From a virus: DNA of 24,849 nt. The notes beneath the pieces were generated by a model. It was not told the origin of the DNA. It worked only from the letters and a program-made list of their open reading frames with translations, and did no database searches. Where the stretch lies: the IMG/VR virus record IMGVR_UViG_3300008267_010598, positions 1-24,849 of that record; one strand, written 5' to 3'. This document shows positions 15,262-21,460 of this stretch, piece by piece; within the stretch, counting starts at the first letter, position 1, and every line of letters begins with the position of its first letter. A program made the translations under genes and the position numbers.

Positions 15262-15539
15262 TGGATAAAGAATGTGTATGTGGTGGAACAGGACCTTGTC
15301 AGTGTCCACCAATTAAAATAGAACAAGTTAATCACCCCCAACATTATGGTGGAGAAAATAACCCTTACGAAGCGATCAAGGTAATTGATGCTTGGGAATT
15401 AGGGTTTAGTTTAGGAAATACGGTAAAATATATAAGTCGTGCAGGAAAAAAAGGAAAAGATAAAGAACTTGAGGACCTCAGAAAAGCACTCTGGTACCTC
15501 CAACACCACATCGAAACAATCGAAAAAGAGAGGTCTTGA
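15261..15539 (+). CDS. DUF3310 family protein, 92 aa
   Basis: The core NHPQHYGGENNPYEAIKVID (residues 24-43) and GNTVKYISRAGKKGKD...DLRKALWYLQHHI (52 onward) is the DUF3310 signature, widespread in phages and described by some databases as a nucleotide-kinase-like protein, though its reaction is not settled. The N-terminus is an extra Cys-rich leader (CVCGGTGPCQCPP) with CxC and CxxxxxCxC spacing that may bind metal. The start overlaps the GSII stop by 1 nt. The end lies in DNA that is also open in the +1 frame (next entry). Confidence 0.9.
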   Translation: MDKECVCGGTGPCQCPPIKIEQVNHPQHYGGENNPYEAIKVIDAWELGFSLGNTVKYISRAGKKGKDKELEDLRKALWYLQHHIETIEKERS

Positions 15540-15582
15540 TACTAAGATTACGGTATTAGATGCAATCACAACACCAAACGAA

Positions 15583-15831
15583 TTGATACGTGAAACCCTC
15601 ATTAACTTTACGTGGGGTTTACTTGGGAATTCAGTTGTGGTATTTGTGTCTAAGGAAATGGACTTTATGGTTTTAATTAACTATATTATATATTATATCT
15701 TAATCTCTTACATAGTTAATAGAAAAAAATATGAAACTATGTTAGGTAAATTTATTGTACTTCCTGGATCTGCGGCAATTGGGGCATTTACGGGATATAA
15801 ATTAGCACAAATAATAGTAAATTCATTATGA
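15583..15831 (+). CDS. Small membrane protein (start unresolved)
   Basis: The frame is open from an ATG at 15439 inside the DUF3310 gene, but the part before 15540 reads as low-complexity shadow. The convincing part begins near 15540 (TKITVLDAITTPNELIRETL) and contains three to four hydrophobic segments, including FTWGLLGNSVVVFV, YIIYYILISYIV and AAIGAFTGYKLAQIIV, so it should be a multi-span membrane protein. No ATG lies between 15439 and the membrane part. TTG at 15583 is the best alternative start, which I use here. A +1 frameshift fusion with DUF3310 is a less likely option. It overlaps the next gene by 4 nt. Confidence 0.55.
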   Translation: MIRETLINFTWGLLGNSVVVFVSKEMDFMVLINYIIYYILISYIVNRKKYETMLGKFIVLPGSAAIGAFTGYKLAQIIVNSL

Positions 15832-16757
15832 AAATAGTTGTAACAGGAGGAGCCGGGTTTATTGGATCGGCATTTATAAACCATTTATTAGATAACTTTG
15901 AGTGTGATGTTCTTTGTGTTGATAAACTAACATATGCTGGTAGTAGAAAGAATATTAAACATAATGTTTCATTTTTACAAAAAGATATATGTGATGTATA
16001 TGCGGAGGATTTAGGTGAATTTGATTATATTGTTCACTTTGCGGCTGAATCACACGTCGACAATTCAATTAGTAATGGATTACCATTTGTAAGAACTAAT
16101 GTTGAAGGAACATTTAATCTAATTGAAATTTCAAGGAAAAACAGGAACTTAAAAAAGTTTATCCACATTTCAACAGACGAAGTTTATGGTGATATGGATG
16201 AACATTTTTCTATAAACCACATAGCCAAAGAAGAAGATAATCTTAAACCAAGTTCATATTACTCGGCAACCAAGGCGGCATCCGATATGTTGGTATTGTC
16301 CGCAAATAGAACTTATGGGTTACCTTATCTGATCACTCGAACTTGTAATAATTTTGGTGAACATCAATTTGAGGAAAAGTTTCTCCCAACAATAGCAAGG
16401 TCCATCAAGGAGAACAAACCAATACCGGTTTATGGTGATGGAAAACAAGTTAGGGAGTGGATGTATGTTTACGACAATGTTAAGGTTATATGTGATTTGA
16501 TGTTTGACGATACTGTTGTTAACCAAGTAATGAATATTGGAACAGGATTTAGAGTTACGAATTTAGAAATTATCAATAAAATTGCATCAGTTTTAAATAA
16601 ACAAGTACAAGTAAAACACGTAGAAGATCGATTAGGTCATGATAAAAAGTACGGACTTTTTTCAAAAAAGATGATGTGGTTTTACCAAAACAAAGAAGAA
16701 ACAATTGAATTCAAAAATCTTTATGAATATTTAGAAAAAGTTTATGGAATGGAATAG
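15828..16757 (+). CDS. dTDP-glucose 4,6-dehydratase-like SDR enzyme (RmlB family)
   Basis: Extended short-chain dehydrogenase with the NAD-binding GGAGFIG (residues 7-13), substrate/cofactor region HFAAESHVDNS (70-80), catalytic STDEVYGD (115-122; Thr116, Asp117, Glu118 as in RmlB) and YSATK (145-149; Y145, K149). It converts a nucleotide sugar to its 4-keto-6-deoxy form, the entry to deoxysugar synthesis. At 309 aa it is slightly shorter than the usual ~330-350. No RmlA, C or D partner lies in this window, so it may feed a host pathway or modify host surface sugars. Start overlaps the upstream stop by 4 nt (ATGA). Confidence 0.88.
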   Translation: MKIVVTGGAGFIGSAFINHLLDNFECDVLCVDKLTYAGSRKNIKHNVSFLQKDICDVYAEDLGEFDYIVHFAAESHVDNSISNGLPFVRTNVEGTFNLIEISRKNRNLKKFIHISTDEVYGDMDEHFSINHIAKEEDNLKPSSYYSATKAASDMLVLSANRTYGLPYLITRTCNNFGEHQFEEKFLPTIARSIKENKPIPVYGDGKQVREWMYVYDNVKVICDLMFDDTVVNQVMNIGTGFRVTNLEIINKIASVLNKQVQVKHVEDRLGHDKKYGLFSKKMMWFYQNKEETIEFKNLYEYLEKVYGME

Positions 16758-16881
16758 AAACGAATGGCAAGGAAGGTCCAAAGAACAGGTAGATCGAAAT
16801 AATAAAGTTTTTGGATTATCAATTATAATAAGTTTTGTAGTAACTACTGGACTTTTAATATTTTATTTACTATCTTTATAA
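16744..16881 (+). CDS. Single-span membrane peptide, 45 aa
   Basis: Starts 14 nt inside the RmlB-like gene. Polar charged N-terminus (EWNRNEWQGRSKEQVDRNNK) followed by one 20-residue hydrophobic helix (FGLSIIISFVVTTGLLIFYL), which reads as an N-in/C-out or reverse single-span membrane peptide. Its 12-nt distance to the methyltransferase fits the operon. Length and composition are typical of phage membrane peptides, but the family is unknown. Confidence 0.6.
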   Translation: MEWNRNEWQGRSKEQVDRNNKVFGLSIIISFVVTTGLLIFYLLSL

Positions 16882-16893
16882 AAATTAGAAAAA

Positions 16894-17493
16894 ATGATAG
16901 AAACAGGAAAAATTATAAATGGGGATTGTATTGAGGTGATGAAGACGTTACCTGAGGGGTCAGTAGATCTAATTGTAACATCTCCACCCTATGGGGTTGG
17001 AATTGATTATGATGTACATAATGATGATTTAGAATTTAATGAATATATTGAATTTGCAAAAAATTGGTTAAGTGAATCATATAGATTATTAAAAGATGAT
17101 GGTCGTATTGCTTTGAACATTCCATACGAAATTAACAGACAGAAAAAAGGTGGTCGTATCTTTTTTGTTTCTGAGATGTGGCAGATTATGAAAGAAATCG
17201 GTTATGGATTCTTTGGGATTGTTGACCTTGAGGAAGAATCCCCTCATAGAAGTAAGACAACTGCTTGGGGATCTTGGATGAGTCCATCGAGTCCTTACAT
17301 CTATAATCCAAAAGAATGTGTTATTTTGGCTTATAAAAAACAACACATAAAAAAAATCAAAGGTCAACCACAATGGACTGGAGAATTAACTGAAATTGAA
17401 AATGAAGATGGATCAAAAAGAAATAAGATGGTCTATGACGAAAACGATAAGAAAGAATTTATGTTAAGATATTATCCTACAAAAACGATGTAG
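16894..17493 (+). CDS. Beta-class DNA methyltransferase, N-terminal part (frame broken)
   Basis: The first 199 residues contain the catalytic TSPPYG (residues 29-34) and the usual region after it (GRIALNIPYE), as in N4-cytosine/N6-adenine methylases of the beta group, where the SPPY motif precedes the AdoMet motif. The frame ends at a TAG (17491-17493) just after CCTACAAAAACG, while the expected C-terminal half continues in the -1 frame. Either one A is missing from a run of five, or the ribosome slips back one base on the AAA codon. No restriction gene is near. It probably protects or marks phage DNA if active. Confidence 0.85.
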   Translation: MIETGKIINGDCIEVMKTLPEGSVDLIVTSPPYGVGIDYDVHNDDLEFNEYIEFAKNWLSESYRLLKDDGRIALNIPYEINRQKKGGRIFFVSEMWQIMKEIGYGFFGIVDLEEESPHRSKTTAWGSWMSPSSPYIYNPKECVILAYKKQHIKKIKGQPQWTGELTEIENEDGSKRNKMVYDENDKKEFMLRYYPTKTM

Positions 17494-17645
17494 TATTGGA
17501 TCCATTTGCAGGATCGGGAACTAGTTTAGTTGCTGCTGAAATCTTAGATCGTAGATGGTTAGGTATTGAGTTGTCACCGAAATATACCGAAATAGCATGG
17601 GAAAGGGTTAGTTCATTTGTAAATCAAAAATCACTCTTTGATTAA
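17484..17645 (+). CDS. C-terminal part of the same methyltransferase (-1 frame)
   Basis: Fifty-three codons in the -1 frame contain DVVLDPFAGSGTSLVAAE, the AdoMet-binding motif, and WLGIELSPKYTEIAWERV, the conserved tail of beta-class methylases. It has no start codon of its own and begins where the upstream frame would need one extra base. No stop codon or decay is seen in these codons, so the break is recent, programmed, or a sequencing error. It overlaps the DUF192 gene tail to tail by 15 nt. Confidence 0.85.
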   Translation, partial: NDVVLDPFAGSGTSLVAAEILDRRWLGIELSPKYTEIAWERVSSFVNQKSLFD

Positions 17646-17987
17646 AACTGAATCACCTTCAACTATATCGTATTTAACGCAATCACCACCTTTTATTTCT
17701 AATATCATATCGCCTGTCCCTTCGTATCTAGTACATTTGGATTCATCTTCCATCCAACAAGGTGGGCAGTCACTATAAATTTTTTGGATTTTACCATCAG
17801 AAATGAAAATTATATCAAGGTATTCTAAACAATCTTTCATCCAAAAAGAGTGGATACCTTCGTTCATTATGAATAACATACCATTGAATGTGTTATCAAA
17901 ATGTTTATTTTTCATTCCATCTTGAATGTCTTTATCGGTTATTGCTGATTTGACATTAAAAAGATTATTGTTTATTATTACTTCCAT
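17631..17987 (-). CDS. DUF192 (COG1430) family protein, 118 aa
   Basis: The core FNGMLFIMNEGIHSFWMKDC followed by LDIIFISDGKIQKI is the DUF192 pattern (GMLF...FWMKNT...LDIIFI), and the end (MILEIKGGDCVKYDIVEGD) matches the family's Ala/Glu-Gly-Asp closing motif. Cellular members are usually secreted proteins. This copy, starting at MEVIINN (ATG at 17987), has no signal peptide. It also has additional cysteines (CPPCWMEDESKC) not typical of the family. Function of DUF192 is unknown. The longer frame start at 18089 would run through the neighbouring Nudix gene, so I reject it. Confidence 0.85.
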   Translation of the reverse strand: MEVIINNNLFNVKSAITDKDIQDGMKNKHFDNTFNGMLFIMNEGIHSFWMKDCLEYLDIIFISDGKIQKIYSDCPPCWMEDESKCTRYEGTGDMILEIKGGDCVKYDIVEGDSVLIKE

Positions 17988-17998
17988 ATTTATAAATA
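17987..17998. promoter_or_regulatory. Palindromic TATTTAT element shared by DUF192 and Nudix
   Basis: The dyad TATTTATAAATA (17987-17998) supplies TATTTAT to both strands: 4 nt before the DUF192 ATG (17987, minus) and 13 nt before the Nudix ATG (18007, plus). Only 19 nt separate the two starts, so both transcripts must begin inside or beside this sequence. Confidence 0.45.
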
Positions 17999-18006
17999 TA
18001 GTTACT

Positions 18007-18426
18007 ATGAAAAAAAATAAAAGGTTTTCGGGTGTATTAGTCAAGTGTAATGATAAAGTATTATTATGTAAAAGAAGTAATACTAACACATTACCGGGTA
18101 TGTGGTCAATACCAGGAGGTGGAGTTGAAGATGGTGAAAGTCCTGAAGAAGCGGCACGAAGAGAATTTTTTGAAGAAACTAATATTCAATTAGATGGTAA
18201 TCTTAATTTGATTGGTTTTGTTGATCGTTATAATAAAGATGGGACATATCTTAAAGGCTTCATGTATGTATATTCAATTGAAGTTGATGAAGAAGTTTAT
18301 CCTGATTTAGATAACGCAAAAGATGGGGGAGAACATAGTGAATGTGGTTATTTTGGATTGGAAGAGTTACCCTTAGACGAAAAAAATGATGCTTTTTATA
18401 AAATAATTGTAAAAAATATGAAATAA
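18007..18426 (+). CDS. Nudix hydrolase
   Basis: A 139-aa protein with a complete Nudix box: Gly, five residues, Glu, seven residues, then REFFEET-N-I (the region GVEDGESPEEAARREFFEE), matching GX5EX7REUXEEXGU except for Asn in place of the last Gly. It cleaves nucleoside diphosphates linked to another moiety; the substrate (oxidised dNTP, NAD, capped RNA, or other) cannot be told from the box. The longer open frame starts at 17926, inside the opposing DUF192 gene. I choose the ATG at 18007. Confidence 0.9.
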   Translation: MKKNKRFSGVLVKCNDKVLLCKRSNTNTLPGMWSIPGGGVEDGESPEEAARREFFEETNIQLDGNLNLIGFVDRYNKDGTYLKGFMYVYSIEVDEEVYPDLDNAKDGGEHSECGYFGLEELPLDEKNDAFYKIIVKNMK

Positions 18427-18518
18427 TTTGTTTTTTTAAAAATATCAATATATTTATTACATACAAAAAACAACCAAAATCCTCTTTCTCACTTATTTAA
18501 TGGTTAATCAAAAAAAAT

Positions 18519-18553
18519 AATCCCGTAGTTTGAAAAAAATTATGGGATTTTTT
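18519..18553. terminator. Terminator hairpin with flanking A and T tracts
   Basis: AATCCCGTA (18519-18527) pairs with TATGGGATT (18541-18549), one G-T wobble included, with A-rich DNA before it and a T-tract after it (to 18553), so it could end transcription in both directions. It lies 93 nt after the Nudix stop. The DNA between 18427 and 18519 is AT-rich and holds one TATTTAT (18454-18460) but no clear gene. Confidence 0.75.
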
Positions 18554-18561
18554 ATTTTATG

Positions 18562-18592
18562 TTTGGCAGTTCAAAAAAAAGCATTACCTTTG
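18562..18592 (+). promoter_or_regulatory. Consensus Bacteroidetes promoter
   Basis: TTTG (18562-18565), exactly 19 nt, then TACCTTTG (18585-18592), a perfect match to the TTTG/TAnnTTTG consensus used by the Bacteroidetes primary sigma factor. The ATG is at 18619. This is the strongest host-type promoter in the window. Confidence 0.88.
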
Positions 18593-18618
18593 TTGTATAA
18601 TTAAAAACATAAACAATT

Positions 18619-19080
18619 ATGACAACCACAAAAACCAACACCCAGATTATCAAAGTTAATGAAGGAACAATGTCAGGAGACGTATTCTACGGATCTTTCA
18701 AAACTATTATTAAAGACAAGATTACTAACGTAATGGTTTCTAACCATTTGAAAGATAGTGATAAAGAATATGAATTTCGTATAGCTGGAAAATGTCAAGC
18801 AGGATTCATTTCTATTCACGATACAAAAGGGACTCCCGCAAGTATCATTCGTGGTTATAAGAAAAATACCCTTGTAAACATCCAAGTAAAAAATGAATAC
18901 GGTAATTGGATGAATGTCTACACTACTAAGGGTGGTAAATGGTATTCAATTGATAAAGGATTCTTAGAGACAATCACTGTTGGTACTATGAGAGAATCAT
19001 TTCCTGATATGTGTGATATGAATATTTGGACCCGAATGGGGGCAAAAACTTGGGCTGATAAAGCGTTCACTCAAAATTAA
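18619..19080 (+). CDS. Strongly promoted hypothetical protein, 153 aa
   Basis: Lies between a perfect host-type promoter and a GC-rich terminator, so it is a single-gene unit likely to be well expressed early by host RNA polymerase. The protein is a moderately basic, beta-rich chain with a Thr/Asn-rich N-terminus. It has no membrane segment, only two scattered cysteines and no enzyme motif. I do not recognise the family. The location makes it a candidate host-takeover protein, which is inference. Confidence 0.75.
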   Translation: MTTTKTNTQIIKVNEGTMSGDVFYGSFKTIIKDKITNVMVSNHLKDSDKEYEFRIAGKCQAGFISIHDTKGTPASIIRGYKKNTLVNIQVKNEYGNWMNVYTTKGGKWYSIDKGFLETITVGTMRESFPDMCDMNIWTRMGAKTWADKAFTQN

Positions 19081-19089
19081 ATTATTTCG

Positions 19090-19114
19090 GTCCCCCTTAA
19101 TTGGGGGACTTTTT
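19090..19114 (+). terminator. Strong Rho-independent terminator
   Basis: GTCCCCC (19090-19096) pairs with GGGGGAC (19103-19109), followed by TTTTT (19110-19114). It is 9 nt after the stop of the 18619 gene. Confidence 0.92.
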
Positions 19115-19151
19115 AAAAAATTATTATTATATTTGTATAAAATTACAAGAT

Positions 19152-19436
19152 ATGTCAAAACCAACAATTACAGGATACACACTAAAAGTCATTAATGAAA
19201 GTATGGGTGTGTTGATTAATGAGACCTTTATGGATCAGATTCAATTTAAGATCTTCTTAAAGGCGATTCACGGATCTATTGAATTGGGTCATGATTTGAG
19301 TTTTTATAATGGTGATACATTTTTAGTTCACATTCCGAATAAAATTTTACTCAATTCGGTAATTATTAGTAATGTGGATGAAATCTCAATGACTGAACAC
19401 GTTAAAAGTAAAATTGAAGCATTAATAACAAAGTAA
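19152..19436 (+). CDS. Hypothetical protein, 94 aa
   Basis: The open frame begins at an ATG at 19101, which lies inside the terminator; the sensible start is the ATG at 19152 (MSKPTITGYTLKVINES). TATATTTG (19128-19135) is a -7-like box 16 nt before it, but I see no TTTG at the -33 position. Small alpha/beta protein with a hydrophobic core, no cysteines, no motif. It ends 3 nt before the lipoprotein gene, with which it is probably co-transcribed. Confidence 0.65.
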   Translation: MSKPTITGYTLKVINESMGVLINETFMDQIQFKIFLKAIHGSIELGHDLSFYNGDTFLVHIPNKILLNSVIISNVDEISMTEHVKSKIEALITK

Positions 19437-19439
19437 GAT

Positions 19440-19889
19440 ATGAAAAGAATATTGTTTTTATTAGTATTAATCATAGGTTTGTTTTCTTGTGAGAAACAAG
19501 TAATTGAACCTGGAACTATTGAACCACCAGTACCCACTAATCCAACACCACAGGATAGTTCATATTCATTGGTTGGTCAAACTTGGGTTATCAAACAATA
19601 TAGAATTGGTGAAATAGGATTACCATCAGACATGGTTCCTGTTGATACTATCAAATTCATCACAAAAAGTAAGTACTCTTACAATTCCTTACCTTTAGAA
19701 AATTATAGTTTTTACTCTGTTGGTACGGTATATTCACTTACTTTGAATTATACACCATTTGGTTATCTAACCGGTAACGTTAATAAAGTAAATTTAGAGT
19801 TGGGATATATAATTGGTGGTAAATTCACCGACATTTCAATCGGGGTGGTAAATCCACCAAATTATTATCTTTGGATGGAAAGAATTTAA
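19440..19889 (+). CDS. Phage-encoded lipoprotein, 149 aa
   Basis: Signal peptide MKRILFLLVLIIGLFSC with a type II lipobox (LFSC, C17) and charged N-terminus. After acylation of C17 the mature protein begins CEKQVIEPG, then a Pro/Thr linker (to about residue 40). The rest (SLVGQTWVIKQYRIG... onward) is a beta-rich domain of the lipocalin-like kind common in Bacteroidetes lipoproteins. It should sit at the periplasmic face or cell surface. By analogy to phage lipoproteins such as T5 Llp it could block superinfection by other phages. That role is inference. The stop is 2 nt before the next ATG. Confidence 0.8.
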   Translation: MKRILFLLVLIIGLFSCEKQVIEPGTIEPPVPTNPTPQDSSYSLVGQTWVIKQYRIGEIGLPSDMVPVDTIKFITKSKYSYNSLPLENYSFYSVGTVYSLTLNYTPFGYLTGNVNKVNLELGYIIGGKFTDISIGVVNPPNYYLWMERI

Positions 19890-19891
19890 TT

Positions 19892-20383
19892 ATGGGAACA
19901 AATTATTATAGAATACCTAAATCACCGGAAATAGTTGCTAGACACCAAAAATTAAGTGATCAGGTTGCAAGATTGGACTTATGGAATATTTCTAAAGTAA
20001 GTAGAAATTTTTCCGAACAAAAGAATGATAGTTATGATTATCAAAATGCTTGGGATGAATTCATTGAGGACATGAATGTTCACTTAGGTAAAAGAAGTAT
20101 GGGTTGGAAATTCTGTTGGAACTTCCATAAAAATAAATTTTATTCCAATAAAGAAGAATTATTATCTTTTATCAGATCAGGAAGAGTTATAAATGAATAT
20201 GGTGAATTACAAGATACTGAAGAATTTATCAATATGGCGCTCACTTGGTGTGAGGATGGTTTGGACAATCAAACTTATTATGAGACAAACCCATCAAAGA
20301 AAGTACATTGGATTCCAAGTTCAAAATATGATGATAAGTACGTTGATGGTTTAAGAATCTCAAGTTCCACGGATTTTTCATAG
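19892..20383 (+). CDS. Conserved-looking phage protein (MGTNYY type), 163 aa
   Basis: I start at the ATG at 19892 (MGTNYYRIPKSP), 2 nt after the lipoprotein stop. The frame is open from an ATG at 19871, which overlaps the lipoprotein. The opening MGTNYY and the middle block HLGKRSMGWKFCWNF are features of a small phage-protein family I know from several phages, typically with LGKSSAGW in that place. The CxCG zinc site of some relatives is absent. Function unknown. Confidence 0.75.
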   Translation: MGTNYYRIPKSPEIVARHQKLSDQVARLDLWNISKVSRNFSEQKNDSYDYQNAWDEFIEDMNVHLGKRSMGWKFCWNFHKNKFYSNKEELLSFIRSGRVINEYGELQDTEEFINMALTWCEDGLDNQTYYETNPSKKVHWIPSSKYDDKYVDGLRISSSTDFS

Positions 20384-20386
20384 TTT

Positions 20387-20434
20387 CCTTGTTTAGAAAA
20401 ACAAGGTGGTGGAGTCGGACAATTCATTGTCGAC
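20387..20434 (+). ncRNA. Two consecutive hairpins in the 3' UTR (possible structured RNA)
   Basis: Hairpin 1: CCTTGTTT (20387-20394), loop AGAA, AAACAAGG (20399-20406). Hairpin 2: GTCG (20414-20417), one bulged G, ACAAT, then ATTGTCGAC (20426-20434). A terminator hairpin follows at 20442. Three helices in 73 nt between convergent genes suggest a stable 3' UTR or small RNA. No known family recognised. Confidence 0.4.
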
Positions 20435-20441
20435 CTAAATT

Positions 20442-20467
20442 GGGAAGGTTATCCTTCCCTTTTTTTT
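20442..20467 (+). terminator. Terminator overlapping the end of the sigma gene
   Basis: GGGAAGG (20442-20448), loop TTAT, CCTTCCC (20453-20459), then a T-run (20460-20467). The loop contains the stop codon of the opposing sigma-factor gene and the 3' arm its last codons, so coding sequence doubles as a terminator for the plus-strand genes. Confidence 0.88.
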
Positions 20468-21009
20468 GCCAATTTCTCTAAGAAACTTTTTACTTTTGCT
20501 TTTGCTTTGAACAAATTTGATTTTGATGTACCATCACTTATCCCTAATTCTTGACCAATTTCAATATGAGACATATCTGCGAAATAATACATTTCAAAAA
20601 CTTTTCTATACATCGGAGAAAGTGTCTCCATTGCACTTTTTATATCTGCAAGAGTATATGGAGATTCTTGAATTTCGTCATCCTCAATATCGAAATCATG
20701 TCGAGAAAAATCTATTTCTTTCTTTTTTGGAGATCTTGCTTCTTTTCTCAATTCATCGATGATTGTATTTGTAATAATACGTTGTATCCAAGAATCAATA
20801 CTTCCAGTTCCATCATACATATGTAATTTCTGATAAACTTTAATAAAACCTAATTGACAAAAATCTTGTGCTTTTTCCCTATCATTGTTTGCGTATCTCA
20901 AACAAACTTGTCTAAAAATTTTAGGATATAATCTTTTGTATTCGGTATCAAAATTGATTCCCTCAGTTAACATCGCTTTATATTGAGATTCAGTGACAAT
21001 AATTTTCAT
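20449..21009 (-). CDS. ECF-type sigma factor with an N-terminal TESQ targeting-like peptide
   Basis: Residues 24-92 form sigma region 2 (RLYPKIFRQVCLRYANN, DFCQLGFIKVYQKL, SIDSWIQRIITNTIIDEL) and residues 119-180 region 4 with a helix-turn-helix (MSHIEIGQELGISDGTSKSNL). The ECF form, with no region 1 or 3, is clear. It redirects RNA polymerase to specific promoters. The N-terminus MKIIVTESQYKAMLTE|G is not part of the ECF fold and matches the HExxH protein at 22888. The T4 prohead-protease consensus (L/I)xE|(A/G/S) is met at E16/G17. I choose the ATG at 21009 over the one at 21045, because TATTTATTAGT precedes it exactly as in the other gene. Confidence 0.9.
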   Translation of the reverse strand: MKIIVTESQYKAMLTEGINFDTEYKRLYPKIFRQVCLRYANNDREKAQDFCQLGFIKVYQKLHMYDGTGSIDSWIQRIITNTIIDELRKEARSPKKKEIDFSRHDFDIEDDEIQESPYTLADIKSAMETLSPMYRKVFEMYYFADMSHIEIGQELGISDGTSKSNLFKAKAKVKSFLEKLAKKREG

Positions 21010-21013
21010 ACTA

Positions 21014-21020
21014 ATAAATA
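21014..21020 (-). promoter_or_regulatory. TATTTAT element before the sigma gene
   Basis: Minus-strand TATTTAT, then TAGT, then ATG at 21009. It is identical to the arrangement before the gene at 22888, in a 23-nt identical block (20998-21020). Confidence 0.5.
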
Positions 21021-21056
21021 GTTGTTTATCTAAAAAAAAATTCATATACTTAAATT

Positions 21057-21458
21057 ATGGAAAAAATATTATACATAGTAAGAGGTATTCCTGGTAGTGG
21101 AAAATCAACATTTGCCAAATCATTAGGTGGAACCCATTTTGAAACTGATATGTTTTTTATGGTTGATGGTGAATACAAATTTGATGGATCAAAAATAAAA
21201 GATGCTCATAAATGGTGTCAAGATAGTGTTCACACGGCGATGCTTTTGAATCATACTGCGCAGCTAAATAACATTATTGTAGTTTCAAACACATTTACTC
21301 AGGAGTGGGAAATGAAACCATATTATGAAATGGCCGAATATTTTGAATATAAAGTGTTTTCAATTATTGTAGAAAATAGACACGGAGGGATTAACGAACA
21401 TAATGTTCCTGAAGAAGTATTAACTAAAATGCGTGAGCGTTTTGAAGTAAATTTATAG
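21057..21458 (+). CDS. P-loop kinase (polynucleotide-kinase-like)
   Basis: Walker A GIPGSGKST (residues 10-18), then FETDMFFM (residues ~28-35) as the Asp-containing strand, AHKWC (about residues 50-54), and NNIIVVSNTFTQEWE as the Walker B-like strand. The ordering resembles the kinase half of T4 Pnk and NEDD4-binding-protein-2-like P-loop proteins, which phosphorylate nucleic-acid 5' ends. No phosphatase domain is attached. At 133 aa it is compact, with a possible substrate such as a 5' end or a small molecule. It runs into the next gene at a 2-nt gap. Confidence 0.85.
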   Translation: MEKILYIVRGIPGSGKSTFAKSLGGTHFETDMFFMVDGEYKFDGSKIKDAHKWCQDSVHTAMLLNHTAQLNNIIVVSNTFTQEWEMKPYYEMAEYFEYKVFSIIVENRHGGINEHNVPEEVLTKMRERFEVNL

Positions 21459-21460
21459 TT

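Noticed and set aside
17479-17493. Classic X XXY YYZ slippery heptamer in the methyltransferase
   Set aside because: The run is CAAAAAC, one A short of A-AAA-AAC, so only single-site slippage is possible and a one-base error or mutation is equally likely.
20517-20826. Plus-strand frames inside the sigma gene
   Set aside because: They lie opposite conserved sigma regions 2 and 4 and have no start context or motif.
20449-21045. Longer sigma-factor start at 21045 (MNFFLDKQ)
   Set aside because: It would place TATTTATTAGT inside the coding region, whereas the ATG at 21009 gives a start identical to that of the HExxH gene.
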